DNA from: Muribaculaceae bacterium Isolate-110 (HZI)
GTDB lineage: Bacteria > Bacteroidota > Bacteroidia > Bacteroidales > Muribaculaceae
Assembly (NCBI GenBank): GCA_003762875.1
Contig: RIBL01000001.1
Coordinates: 186,001 to 250,000, forward strand
DNA: 64,000 bases
Direction: 5' to 3'
This document shows positions 7,242 to 15,173 of the stretch, piece by piece; position 1 is the stretch's first letter, and every line of letters begins with the position of its first letter. The notes under the pieces are model-generated. The model was not told the DNA's origin. It was given only the letters and a program-made list of their open reading frames with translations, and ran no database searches. The position numbers were made by a program, and so were the translations under genes.

Positions 7242-7740
7242 GGTTGCCGGCCGTCGTGCTGTTTACCACGGCATTGATGTCGTCTTTGGAAAATTTGCCA
7301 TTGACACTTACGAGCGTGCAGTCGGAGCTGTCGGTGCAGAGCACCACGAGGCGGCGTATGGCCGAGTCCTTGTCCATGCGGGCGAGCACACGCACCTTGT
7401 TGCCGTCACTGTTGACGGTTATCAGGTCGTCATAGCCGTCGGTGTTGAGGGCCGAGATGCGTTGGTTAAGGCGGCGTTTGTCATTGTCTGAGGCCTTGTC
7501 GAGCGAGAGCACCTTGACCGAGTTGATTTTGCCTGTGATTCGGGCTAAATCGGTGTCGGCAAACAGTGTGGCCATGCCGGCCATTCTCATCATGAATGGA
7601 TTGACGTTGATATATTCGGCATCCTCGACTTTGGAAAATTCTTCAAACAGGTCGTTGACGGTCGCGTCACTCTTGCTGCGCGCACATCCCGAGGTGACGG
7701 TAAGCAGCAGGATTAAAATGGGGATAAAATATCGTTTCAT
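7228..7740 (-). CDS. DUF4252 family lipoprotein, first gene of the ECF sigma operon
   Basis: This 170-residue lipoprotein has a type II signal peptide (LLLTVTSGC, lipidated Cys19). The DUF4252-type domain follows (NDLFEEFSKVEDAEYINVNPFMM; later SVKVLSLDKASDND and DGNKVRVLARMD). It is paralogous in layout to the DUF4252 gene at the other end of the operon, but that one lacks the lipobox. The gene overlaps the sigma gene by 14 bp. Two DUF4252 proteins, one anchored and one soluble, on either side of a sigma/anti-sigma pair suggests a periplasmic sensing or effector pair. The function is not known, and this is inference from gene order. Confidence 0.85.
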   Translation of the reverse strand: MKRYFIPILILLLTVTSGCARSKSDATVNDLFEEFSKVEDAEYINVNPFMMRMAGMATLFADTDLARITGKINSVKVLSLDKASDNDKRRLNQRISALNTDGYDDLITVNSDGNKVRVLARMDKDSAIRRLVVLCTDSSDCTLVSVNGKFSKDDINAVVNSTTAGNHGGK

Positions 7741-7772
7741 TTTTCAGAAATTCGGTTATTGAAATGGTCGTC

Positions 7773-7786
7773 TGAATGTACATTCA
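7773..7786. promoter_or_regulatory. 14-bp palindrome upstream of the ECF sigma operon
   Basis: The sequence tgaatgtacattca is a perfect palindrome 33 bp upstream of the first gene. No TAnnTTTG element was found in this gap. The site may therefore be part of an ECF-dependent promoter or an operator. This is a suggestion from position and symmetry only. Confidence 0.4.
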
Positions 7787-7826
7787 TTTACAAAGACCGG
7801 GGTGTCGGCTGTTTTGTTACAAAAAA

Positions 7827-7855
7827 GGAAAACTTTTTTTCAAAAAAAGTTTTCC
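7827..7855 (-). terminator. Rho-independent terminator of rmuC
   Basis: The arms at 7827-7840 and 7842-7855 (ggaaaacttttttt and its complement) form a 14-bp stem separated by one base; the real loop will be slightly larger. On the - strand it lies 26 bp past the rmuC stop, and its stem ends in an A/T run with further T residues after it (ttttttgtaac). Confidence 0.75.
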
Positions 7856-7881
7856 TGACGTTTCCGAAGAAGTATTTTTAT

Positions 7882-9255
7882 TTAGCCTTGCTCGACTGAT
7901 GCCGAGAGCTGCTTGGCGGCTTTTATGCCGAGGGCTTTCAGATCCTGGGCACGCTTCACGAGGTTGCCGGTGCCGGTCGAGAGCTTGGTCATTGCATCGG
8001 CATGAGCCTTGGACGCGTTGGCGATGGCCGAGGATATGCGGTCCATGTCCTTGGTGAAATCGGCAAACTTGTCATACATCTTGCCGGCGTCCTCGGCAAT
8101 CTTTATGGCGTTTTTGGTCACCTTGTCGCGGCTCCACAGTTGCTCGATGAGGCGCAGGCCCGACACCAGGTGGGTGGGTGAGACTATGAGCACCTTGCGG
8201 TCATAAGCCTCCTGCCACAGCGACGGGTCGAGACGCATGGCGGCTATGTAGGCCGGCTCGTTGGGGATAAACATCATCACAAAGTCGAGCTTGGCCTCAC
8301 CGATATAATCCTGATAATTCTTACGTGCGAGCTCATCGATGTGGGCGCGCATCGACTTGAGATGTCGGGCCGAGGCTTCGTTTTGGGTTTTCTCGTTTTC
8401 GGCGTTGGCATACTCTATAAATGCAGTCAGCGACACCTTCGAGTCGATAATCACACAGCGGCCGTCGGGATATTTCACCACCACGTCGGGCCTTAGTTTC
8501 CGGCCGGCCTCGTTGCGCAGGGCTGAGCCGTGCTGGTCGTTGGTGACCTGCATGAAATATTCCTCGCCCTCCTGCAATCCACTTTTCTCGAGTATGGTCT
8601 CGAGCACCATTTCTCCCCAGTCGCCCTGCACCTGATTGTTGCCGCGCAGCGCGAGTGTGAGTTCGCGGGCTTCACGCGAGATGGTGTTGTTGAGCTCTAC
8701 AAGTTCGCGTATGCGCTCCGTGAGCGAGAACCGTTCGCGGGCCTCGGAGCTGTAGGTATCTGTGACAGTCTTGCGAAACTCGTCAAGATTGGTGCGCAGC
8801 GGAGAGAGCAGCTCCTCGAGACGTTGCTCGTTCTGGGCCTTGAAGTCGGCCGAGTTCTGACGGAGTATATCGTTGGCGAGATTTTTGAACTGGGCCGTCA
8901 TCTGCTGTTCGCGATTTTCGCGCTCTTCCTCAAAATGAGCGAGCGAGGTTGCCAGGCGGGCATTTTCCTCGCGCAGAGCGGTCAGCGACTCCAGTCGTTG
9001 TTGCAGCTCGGCGGCCAGTAGGTCGACCCGTCGCGCATAGGCTTCCTCGGTCTCGGCCTTGGCCGCGCGGAGCGACTCGAGAGCCTGACGGGTGGTGGCC
9101 AGCTCTACGGCATCGGCATTGCGGGCTTTTTCGAGGTCAAGTTTCAGCGCGGTATTTTCGGCTGTAACGGCAGCGTGTGACTTGGAGAGTGACAACACAC
9201 GCCACACTGCAACCGCCGCTATCGCAGCCATGGCTATAAGGGCTATATAGTTCAT
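7882..9255 (-). CDS. rmuC: RmuC family protein (DNA recombination-associated)
   Basis: This 457-residue RmuC family member starts with an N-terminal membrane anchor (MNYIALIAMAAIAAVAVWRV). A long coiled coil follows, about 25-150, rich in Glu/Leu heptads. The nuclease-like RmuC domain comes next, with ALRGNNQVQGDWGEMVLE and the conserved RPDVVVKYPDGRCVIIDSKVSL, then GEAKLDFVMMFIPNEPAYIAA. The family limits inversion of DNA at short inverted repeats in E. coli; biochemical detail is limited. The length is typical. The ATG at 9255 gives the membrane anchor directly. A 56-codon gene lies 35 bp upstream on the same strand, likely in the same transcript. A role with inverted repeats is notable given how many this window has, but no link is shown. 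Confidence 0.92.
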   Translation of the reverse strand: MNYIALIAMAAIAAVAVWRVLSLSKSHAAVTAENTALKLDLEKARNADAVELATTRQALESLRAAKAETEEAYARRVDLLAAELQQRLESLTALREENARLATSLAHFEEERENREQQMTAQFKNLANDILRQNSADFKAQNEQRLEELLSPLRTNLDEFRKTVTDTYSSEARERFSLTERIRELVELNNTISREARELTLALRGNNQVQGDWGEMVLETILEKSGLQEGEEYFMQVTNDQHGSALRNEAGRKLRPDVVVKYPDGRCVIIDSKVSLTAFIEYANAENEKTQNEASARHLKSMRAHIDELARKNYQDYIGEAKLDFVMMFIPNEPAYIAAMRLDPSLWQEAYDRKVLIVSPTHLVSGLRLIEQLWSRDKVTKNAIKIAEDAGKMYDKFADFTKDMDRISSAIANASKAHADAMTKLSTGTGNLVKRAQDLKALGIKAAKQLSASVEQG

Positions 9256-9290
9256 CCGTCAGTGTTTGATGGTGGTGGATGGGGACTTAA

Positions 9291-9461
9291 TCAGTTGAGA
9301 ATGACACCGCCTATAGGACCGGTCTGTCGAAAATATACATACGAGCGGGCAAACTGGCGTATGCGGGCCAGCGTGGCGGCCGATGGTGTCGACTCTGTGG
9401 CCGGCTGTTTCCGGCACGGCTGTAGAATAGATGTAGGTGATGGAGTAGAATTTTTATCCAT
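9291..9461 (-). CDS. Small conserved-looking protein (56 aa) upstream of rmuC
   Basis: A 56-codon frame runs from the ATG at 9461 to the TGA at 9291. The product is polar at the N-terminus (MDKNSTPSPTS) and ends in TLARIRQFARSYVYFRQ then GPIGGVILN. From memory, many Bacteroidota carry tiny proteins with an IRQFARxY core and an ILN/VLN C-terminus, and the match looks real. No function is known for them. The stop lies 35 bp before the rmuC start on the same strand, suggesting co-transcription. An open frame on the opposite strand (9262-9474) covers the same bases but has no recognisable features. It is easily missed because it is short. Confidence 0.65.
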   Translation of the reverse strand: MDKNSTPSPTSILQPCRKQPATESTPSAATLARIRQFARSYVYFRQTGPIGGVILN

Positions 9462-9554
9462 AGGCAGGTTTTAAATATAGGTTGTGTGATGAATCGATAT
9501 ATCCATCTAACGCATTGTGGCGTGCTGTTATTGTTTTATAACATAAGAAAATGT

Positions 9555-9586
9555 TTTGGATTTATCAGTCAAATATTGTTACTTTG
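9555..9586 (+). promoter_or_regulatory. Promoter of the glycine cleavage operon
   Basis: TTTG (9555-9558), a 21-nt spacer and TACTTTG (9580-9586) resemble the Bacteroidota promoter with one base missing in the -7 box. The leader that follows is about 60 nt. It contains a 7-bp inverted repeat (gggttaa 9590-9596 / ttaaccc 9633-9639) around tandem aatataatatc words. No glycine riboswitch fold is seen. Confidence 0.6.
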
Positions 9587-9649
9587 CAAGGGTTAAGACA
9601 CCTTGAATATAATATCAAATATAATATCGTTATTAACCCATAGATTCTC

Positions 9650-10630
9650 ATGGAGCTGGTATTACCATATGACGACGCCGTAAGGCCGCTGCCGTTCTAT
9701 CTCGCGCAGGAGGAATGGCTTGCCGCGAAGTTTCCCGATCGTGATTTTTTCTTTATATGGCAGGTCCATCCGACGGTTATCATAGGCCGTAACCAGTTGC
9801 TCGACAAGGAGGTCAACACCGCTTATTGCCGCGACAAGGGCATAAAGATAGTAAGGCGGCGTAGCGGCGGAGGTGCTGTGTTCGCCGATATGAACAATAT
9901 CATGTTTTCCTACATAACGTCATCATCGAGCGTCACCACGACATTCTCGGCCTACACTTCCATGGTAGCCCGTTCGCTGAGACAGCTCGGCCTCGATGCC
10001 ACCGACAATTCACGCAACGACATACTCATAGGCGACCGCAAGGTCTCGGGCAACTCCTATTACCATATGCCCGGCCGAAGCATCGTGCACGGCACCATGC
10101 TCTATGATTATGACGCCGACATGATGATGCACGCGCTCACGCCTCCGGCTGTCAAATTGCAGTCACACGGCGTGGCGTCGATACGCTCGCGCGTCACGAC
10201 CATACGTGAGCATATCCCATCGATGTCGCAGGCCGAGTTCAAGACCCATGTGCTGGCCACTATCCCCGACGGCGACGAGCCTATACTTTTCACCGCCGAC
10301 GACGTGAGAGAGATTGAGGAGATAGAGCGTCGGTATTACGCTCCCGGGTGGCTCGAAGGCCGCAAGCCTCACGGCACGCTCAGCCACAGCGAACGTATCG
10401 ACGGAGTGGGCACGATGGCTGTTCACATGACCGTGGCGCGAGGTGTGATCTCAGAAATATCTCTTTCGGGCGATTATCTGGAGACGGCTGATGCCGACGC
10501 GCTGGTAGGCAAAGCCCTGTGCGGCGTAAGCTATGATGCCGGAGAGATTACGCGAGCTCTCGAGGCGATAGGACTCGACAGTATTGTACCCGGTCTCACG
10601 CCTCAGAGATTGACCCACCTGCTTATATAG
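9650..10630 (+). CDS. lplA: Lipoate-protein ligase A
   Basis: This 326-residue ligase attaches lipoate, via lipoyl-AMP, to the lysine of lipoyl-domain proteins. The N-terminal catalytic domain carries the RRRSGGGAVF motif (about 69-78) and the KVSGNSYY segment, with His at VHGTML. The C-terminal accessory domain (ADDVREIEEIERRYY... to the end) is present as in full-length LplA. The gene heads the glycine cleavage operon, 28 bp upstream of gcvT. GcvH, three genes on, is the obvious acceptor. Placement suggests the cell scavenges lipoate for this pathway; no lipA or lipB is in the window. Confidence 0.93.
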   Translation: MELVLPYDDAVRPLPFYLAQEEWLAAKFPDRDFFFIWQVHPTVIIGRNQLLDKEVNTAYCRDKGIKIVRRRSGGGAVFADMNNIMFSYITSSSSVTTTFSAYTSMVARSLRQLGLDATDNSRNDILIGDRKVSGNSYYHMPGRSIVHGTMLYDYDADMMMHALTPPAVKLQSHGVASIRSRVTTIREHIPSMSQAEFKTHVLATIPDGDEPILFTADDVREIEEIERRYYAPGWLEGRKPHGTLSHSERIDGVGTMAVHMTVARGVISEISLSGDYLETADADALVGKALCGVSYDAGEITRALEAIGLDSIVPGLTPQRLTHLLI

Positions 10631-10658
10631 AAAGAATATACAACCTATATCTACAATC

Positions 10659-11756
10659 ATGAGTGAAACTAAACTAACATGTCTTCATGACCGTCATGTG
10701 GCTCTCGGAGCACAGATGACGCCGTTTGGAGGTTTTGACATGCCCATACAGTATGAGGGCATAGTCGAGGAGCACAATGCCGTGCGCAATGCCTGCGGAG
10801 TGTTTGACGTGTCACATATGGGCGAAGTGCTCATCACCGGATCTGATGCCGGGCGATATGTCAACCATATATTTTCCAACGATGTCAGCGCGATTGTCCC
10901 CGGCCAGATTCTTTATGGCATGATGCTCAACGAGGCCGGCGGAACTGTCGACGACCTGCTGGTCTACAAGCGGGCCGACAATGACTATTTTCTCGTGATA
11001 AACGCAGCCAATATCGACAAGGATGTGGCGTGGATTATGACAAATGCCGAGGGTTATGATGTGACTGTAGAACATCTTAGCGACAGTCTCGGCGAGCTGG
11101 CCATACAGGGTCCCGAGGCCGAGGCTGTGGTCGAGCAGGTGCTCGGCATACAGTGTCGGGAACTGGAGTTTTACACCTTCAAGGAGTCGCTTCTTGACGG
11201 CAAGCATATACTCGTGAGCCGCACAGGTTATACGGGCGAGGACGGATTTGAGATATATGCCGACCATGATACTATCGTGGCTTTGTGGGACGCTCTCATG
11301 GAGTCGGGCAGGGCCAAGCCTTGCGGTCTCGGATGTCGCGACACTCTGCGTTTTGAGGTGGGATTACCGCTCTATGGCGATGAACTTGCTGATGATATTT
11401 CGCCTGTCGAGGCAGGGCTCTCGATGTTTGTAAAACTTGACAAACCCGAATTTATAGGCAAAGAGGCCGTGCTCAAGCAGAAGACCGAGGGCGCGCCTCG
11501 CAAACTTATAGGCCTCGAACTGCTCGACCGTGCCATTCCTCGCCACGGCTACGAGGTGCTCAATGATGCCGACGAGGTGGTGGGCTATGTGACCACCGGC
11601 TATCGTGGCATATCGGTCGACAAGAGCATTGCAGCGGCTCTTGTGCTGACACCCTATGCTGTCAAGGATACGGAGCTGAAGATACGCATACGCCGCAAGA
11701 CTTTCCTCGCGCGCGTAACAGCCAAGAAATTCTATAAAAAATCATACAAGAAATAG
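10659..11756 (+). CDS. gcvT: Glycine cleavage system T protein (aminomethyltransferase)
   Basis: The T protein moves the aminomethyl carbon from lipoyl-GcvH to tetrahydrofolate, giving 5,10-methylene-THF and ammonia. This 365-residue chain is the normal length. It shows the folate-binding N-terminal domain (GGFDMPIQYEGIVEEH, VFDVSHMGEVLI), the SRTGYTGEDGFEIYA segment, and the C-terminal barrel ending in KKFYKK. It lies second in the operon, between lplA and gcvH. An 88-bp gap follows before gcvH. Confidence 0.97.
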   Translation: MSETKLTCLHDRHVALGAQMTPFGGFDMPIQYEGIVEEHNAVRNACGVFDVSHMGEVLITGSDAGRYVNHIFSNDVSAIVPGQILYGMMLNEAGGTVDDLLVYKRADNDYFLVINAANIDKDVAWIMTNAEGYDVTVEHLSDSLGELAIQGPEAEAVVEQVLGIQCRELEFYTFKESLLDGKHILVSRTGYTGEDGFEIYADHDTIVALWDALMESGRAKPCGLGCRDTLRFEVGLPLYGDELADDISPVEAGLSMFVKLDKPEFIGKEAVLKQKTEGAPRKLIGLELLDRAIPRHGYEVLNDADEVVGYVTTGYRGISVDKSIAAALVLTPYAVKDTELKIRIRRKTFLARVTAKKFYKKSYKK

Positions 11757-11844
11757 TTTATAAAGTTTAAAAAAGTCAAAAGAGTTTAGAGAGCCTGAAC
11801 GGCTTGTAAAATTCAATCATCAACCATCAAAATCATTAAAAGTT
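11757..11844 (+). other. Word-rich gap between gcvT and gcvH
   Basis: The gap contains the low-complexity words tttataaagtttaaaaaag and agagtttagag, resembling the vocabulary in the 19714-19794 inverted repeat. A weak 4-bp hairpin (agcc/ggct, at about 11793) follows. No strong terminator or promoter is visible, so gcvH is probably transcribed with gcvT. Confidence 0.4.
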
Positions 11845-12222
11845 ATGAGCAAGATATATTATGCCCCCTCGCATGAGTATGTAATCGTTGACGGTAACAT
11901 CGGCCACATCGGCATCAGTGACTATGCCCAGAAGGCTCTCGGTAACATCGTGTATGTCGACATGCCCGAGCAGGGCGACGACGTGACCGCCGGTGAGGAG
12001 TTTGGAGCTGTGGAGAGTGTGAAGGCCGCCGAAGACCTCCTCTCGCCCGTGAGCGGAGCCGTGCTCAATATCAACGAGGCTCTTATCGACAATCCCCGTC
12101 TGCTTAACGAGGATCCGATGACCAACTGGATTATCGAAGTGGAGCTTACCGATCCGGCCGAGCTTGAGGAGCTGATGGACGAGGAGGCTTATGCCGCACA
12201 CTGCGCAGCCGAGCAGCATTGA
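11845..12222 (+). CDS. gcvH: Glycine cleavage system H protein
   Basis: This 125-residue lipoyl carrier shuttles the aminomethyl group between P, T and L proteins. The lipoylated lysine is Lys60 in VESVKAAEDL, in the usual hairpin. Upstream GHIGISDYAQKALG and downstream PVSGAVLNINEAL match the family. Its lipoylation is likely done by the LplA encoded two genes upstream. The gap to gcvPA is 84 bp. Confidence 0.97.
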   Translation: MSKIYYAPSHEYVIVDGNIGHIGISDYAQKALGNIVYVDMPEQGDDVTAGEEFGAVESVKAAEDLLSPVSGAVLNINEALIDNPRLLNEDPMTNWIIEVELTDPAELEELMDEEAYAAHCAAEQH

Positions 12223-12306
12223 TTATTATTGAGTGTGCCGGAGCTTTGACGGAATAAGGACATGGCCCGGCACACCCGTAACTCCTCTAAAACAACTGTA
12301 GAAAAT

Positions 12307-13683
12307 ATGATTCACAGATATTTCCCGCATACTCCCGAGGACATTGCGGCTATGCTGGCCAAGTGTGGCATGGAGAGCCTCGACGACCTGTATGCCGACG
12401 TCCCCGAGTCGCTCCGGCTCAAGCGTGACTATGACGTGCCTTCGGCCATGAGCGAGGAGCAGGTGAGAGCCTGTTTCCGGGAGCTCGCGAAAGCCAATCT
12501 TCCGCTCACATGTTTTGCCGGGCAGGGCTTTTATGACCACTATGCTCCGGCTGTGATAAGCCATATCATATCGCGTTCCGAATTTCTGACAGCCTATACC
12601 CCTTATCAGCCTGAAATTTCGCAAGGCACTCTGCAATATATCTTCGAGTATCAGACCATGATGAGTCAGCTCACGGGGCTTGATGTGTCAAACGCATCGA
12701 TGTATGATGGTTCTACCGCTGTGGCCGAAGCCATGATGATGGCTGTGGCCCATGCGCGCAAACGCAATCGGGTGTTGGTGAGTGCGACGCTCAATCCTCT
12801 ATATATAGAGGTGGTCAACACTTATGCCCGCTATCATGGCGTGACAATCGACCTCATACCCGAAAGCGACGGCATAACCGACCTCGACGCCATGACCTCG
12901 ATGCTTGCCGACGGCAATGTGGCCGGAGTGATACTCGCCACGCCCAACCGCTACGGTATACTCGAGGACTATACTGGTGTGGCCGACAAGGTGCATGCAG
13001 CCAAGGCTCTGCTGATAATGACCGCGCCGGCCTCGGCTCTCGGTGTCATCAGGAGCCCGGGAGAGTGGGGAGCAGATGTGGCGGCCGGTGAGGCTCAGTC
13101 GCTCGGCATGCCGCTCAATTTCGGTGGTCCGTATCTCGGTTACATGTGTTGCACATCGGCCCTGATACGCAAACTGCCGGGTCGTATAGTAGGAGCGACA
13201 GTCGATGCCGACGGACAGCGTGTGTTTGTGCTCACGCTTCAGGCTCGCGAGCAGCATATACGCCGCGAGAAAGCTACCTCCAACATCTGTTCCAACCAAG
13301 GGCTGATGGCTCTTTATGCGGCCGTATATCTGTCTCTGATGGGGCCCGACGGCTTGCGTGAGGTCAATGAGATTTCTGCCGCCCGCACGCGCAGCCTTGC
13401 CCGCCGTCTTGAGGAGTCAGGACTATTTGAACTGAAATATCCCGGCCATTCCTATCTGAATGAGGTGGCCATGCGCTATCGCGGCCAGGCTCCGCTCGAC
13501 ATACTTCTGTCGACAGTCTGCGCCGACTATGAGATGCTGCCCGGTGTTCAGATTGACGAGGACACCGTGGTGTTCTGCGCTACCGAACGCCGCACGGCCG
13601 AGGAAATCGAGGCCCTTGCCGCGGCTCTCATCGCAGCTCATGACGATATAAAGGATATTGACTCACAACTTGAAGAGAAATGA
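12307..13683 (+). CDS. gcvPA: Glycine dehydrogenase (decarboxylating) subunit 1
   Basis: This is the N-terminal half of the P protein as a separate 458-residue subunit. It works with GcvPB to decarboxylate glycine on PLP. It has the typical start (HRYFPHTPEDIAAMLAKCGM), FAGQGFYDHY, YQTMMSQLTGLDVSNASMYDG, and NGGP-like LNFGGPYLGYM. The frame reaches back to 12262, but family members start at MxHRYFPHT, so the ATG at 12307 is preferred; the longer form would add 15 residues. It overlaps gcvPB by four bases. In Bacteroides, P protein is usually one chain of about 950 residues; here it is split. Confidence 0.95.
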   Translation: MIHRYFPHTPEDIAAMLAKCGMESLDDLYADVPESLRLKRDYDVPSAMSEEQVRACFRELAKANLPLTCFAGQGFYDHYAPAVISHIISRSEFLTAYTPYQPEISQGTLQYIFEYQTMMSQLTGLDVSNASMYDGSTAVAEAMMMAVAHARKRNRVLVSATLNPLYIEVVNTYARYHGVTIDLIPESDGITDLDAMTSMLADGNVAGVILATPNRYGILEDYTGVADKVHAAKALLIMTAPASALGVIRSPGEWGADVAAGEAQSLGMPLNFGGPYLGYMCCTSALIRKLPGRIVGATVDADGQRVFVLTLQAREQHIRREKATSNICSNQGLMALYAAVYLSLMGPDGLREVNEISAARTRSLARRLEESGLFELKYPGHSYLNEVAMRYRGQAPLDILLSTVCADYEMLPGVQIDEDTVVFCATERRTAEEIEALAAALIAAHDDIKDIDSQLEEK

Positions 13684-15146
13684 ACAGAAAATTATATGGG
13701 AAAGTAATATTTGACCTTTCCAAGCCCGGCCGTCGTGGTTATTGTCTCGCAGAGTCAGGTTGTGAAGACGCCCTGGCCGACATCCCTGCAACCCTCTTGC
13801 GCTCGACTCCGCCGCGTCTGCCCGAAGTCGATGAACCTACAGTGGTGCGTCACTACACTAATATGTCGACCAACAACTTTGGTGTCGACACCGGTTTCTA
13901 TCCTCTCGGGTCATGTACGATGAAGTATAATCCCAAAATCAACGAGGAGATGGCCTCTTTGCCCGAGTTTGCCGCCCTGCACCCTCTACAGCCGATATTT
14001 ACTGTTCAGGGTGCTTTGGAAGCTTATTACAGACTCCAGCGTCTGCTCAGTGAGATTGGCGGCATGGCCGAGTTTACACTCAATCCCTACGCCGGAGCCC
14101 ACGGTGAGCTGACAGGTCTCATGGTGATACGTGCCTATCACGACAGCCGTGGCGACAAGGCCCGTACCAAAGTCATAGTTCCCGACTCGGCCCATGGCAC
14201 CAATCCGGCATCGGCCGCTGTGGCCGGACTGCAGGTGGTGCAGGTCAAGTCGCTTCCTGACGGCACAGTGGATGTCGACGCCTTGCGTCCGCTCCTTGAC
14301 GAGACGGTGGCTGCGGTGATGATGACCAATCCCAACACAGTGGGTATCTTTGAGCATAACATTCCAGCAATAGCCGAGATGGTGCATGCTTGCGGCGCGC
14401 TGTTGTATTATGACGGAGCCAATCTCAACCCTATGCTCGGTGTGGCCCGTCCCGGCGACATGGGCTTTGATGTAATGCATATCAATCTGCACAAGACATT
14501 CTCCACCCCTCACGGCGGAGGCGGTCCAGGTGCCGGTCCGGTGGGTGTGCGCGCCGGACTCGAAGAGTTTCTTCCCGATCCGCGTGTCAAGGTGCTTGAG
14601 CATGAGGGCGAGAAGCTGTATTACACAACCGAAGATCCGACTTCGCTCGGGCGTGTGTCTTCATGGCTCGGCAACTTTGCCGTAGAGTTGCGTGCTTTGG
14701 CTTATATCCTTTCGCTCGGACGTGAGGGATTGAGAATGGCCGGCCCGCTTGCCACACTCAATGCCAACTATGTCAAGGAATCGCTCCGCGACCTTTATCT
14801 GTTGCCAATCGACAGAGTGTGCAAGCACGAGTTTGTTTTTGACGGACTGGCCGACAAATCGACAGGCGTCACTACACTCAATGTGGCCAAACGTCTGCTT
14901 GACCACGGCTTCCATGCACCCACCATCTACTTCCCGCTGCTGTTTCATGAGTCGCTGATGATTGAGCCAACCGAGACTGAAAGCCTTGAGACACTCGACG
15001 AGTTTATCGCCGTGATGCGCGACATCGCCCGTGAGGCCGCCGAGACCCCAGAAGTGGTCAAGGAGGCTCCGCATCTCACCCCTGTGCGCAAGCCTGACGA
15101 CACAACTGCGGCTCTGAACCCCGTTGTGTCATATTTCAGTGAATAA
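13680..15146 (+). CDS. gcvPB: Glycine dehydrogenase (decarboxylating) subunit 2
   Basis: This 488-residue chain is the PLP-binding half of the split P protein. The PLP lysine is Lys272 in HINLHKTFSTPHGGG, followed by the glycine-rich loop. Other family motifs are NFGVDTGFYPLGSCTMKYNP and SAHGTNPASAA. The ATG at 13680 overlaps the gcvPA stop (ATGA), indicating translational coupling and equal dosage of the two subunits. The split form is known from Gram-positives, Thermotogales and several other lineages. No frameshift produced it: both halves have their own proper termini. Confidence 0.97.
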   Translation: MNRKLYGKVIFDLSKPGRRGYCLAESGCEDALADIPATLLRSTPPRLPEVDEPTVVRHYTNMSTNNFGVDTGFYPLGSCTMKYNPKINEEMASLPEFAALHPLQPIFTVQGALEAYYRLQRLLSEIGGMAEFTLNPYAGAHGELTGLMVIRAYHDSRGDKARTKVIVPDSAHGTNPASAAVAGLQVVQVKSLPDGTVDVDALRPLLDETVAAVMMTNPNTVGIFEHNIPAIAEMVHACGALLYYDGANLNPMLGVARPGDMGFDVMHINLHKTFSTPHGGGGPGAGPVGVRAGLEEFLPDPRVKVLEHEGEKLYYTTEDPTSLGRVSSWLGNFAVELRALAYILSLGREGLRMAGPLATLNANYVKESLRDLYLLPIDRVCKHEFVFDGLADKSTGVTTLNVAKRLLDHGFHAPTIYFPLLFHESLMIEPTETESLETLDEFIAVMRDIAREAAETPEVVKEAPHLTPVRKPDDTTAALNPVVSYFSE

Positions 15147-15173
15147 AGTCAACCTCTAAGCCAGATAACTGAC

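Noticed and set aside
9262-9474. Open frame of 70 codons on the + strand
   Set aside because: It covers the same bases as the - strand 56-codon gene, which has a conserved-looking sequence and a sensible operon position. The + frame has neither.
9587-9649. Possible glycine riboswitch before the glycine cleavage operon
   Set aside because: The leader is only about 60 nt and has just a 7-bp stem. It is too short for a glycine aptamer, and the conserved core was not seen.
13680-13683. Split of gcvP seen as a frameshift
   Set aside because: Both halves have proper family termini and an ATGA overlap, as in genuine two-subunit P proteins.
13986-14603. Open frame of 205 codons on the - strand
   Set aside because: It is antisense to gcvPB across its PLP site. 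The + strand protein is unmistakable.
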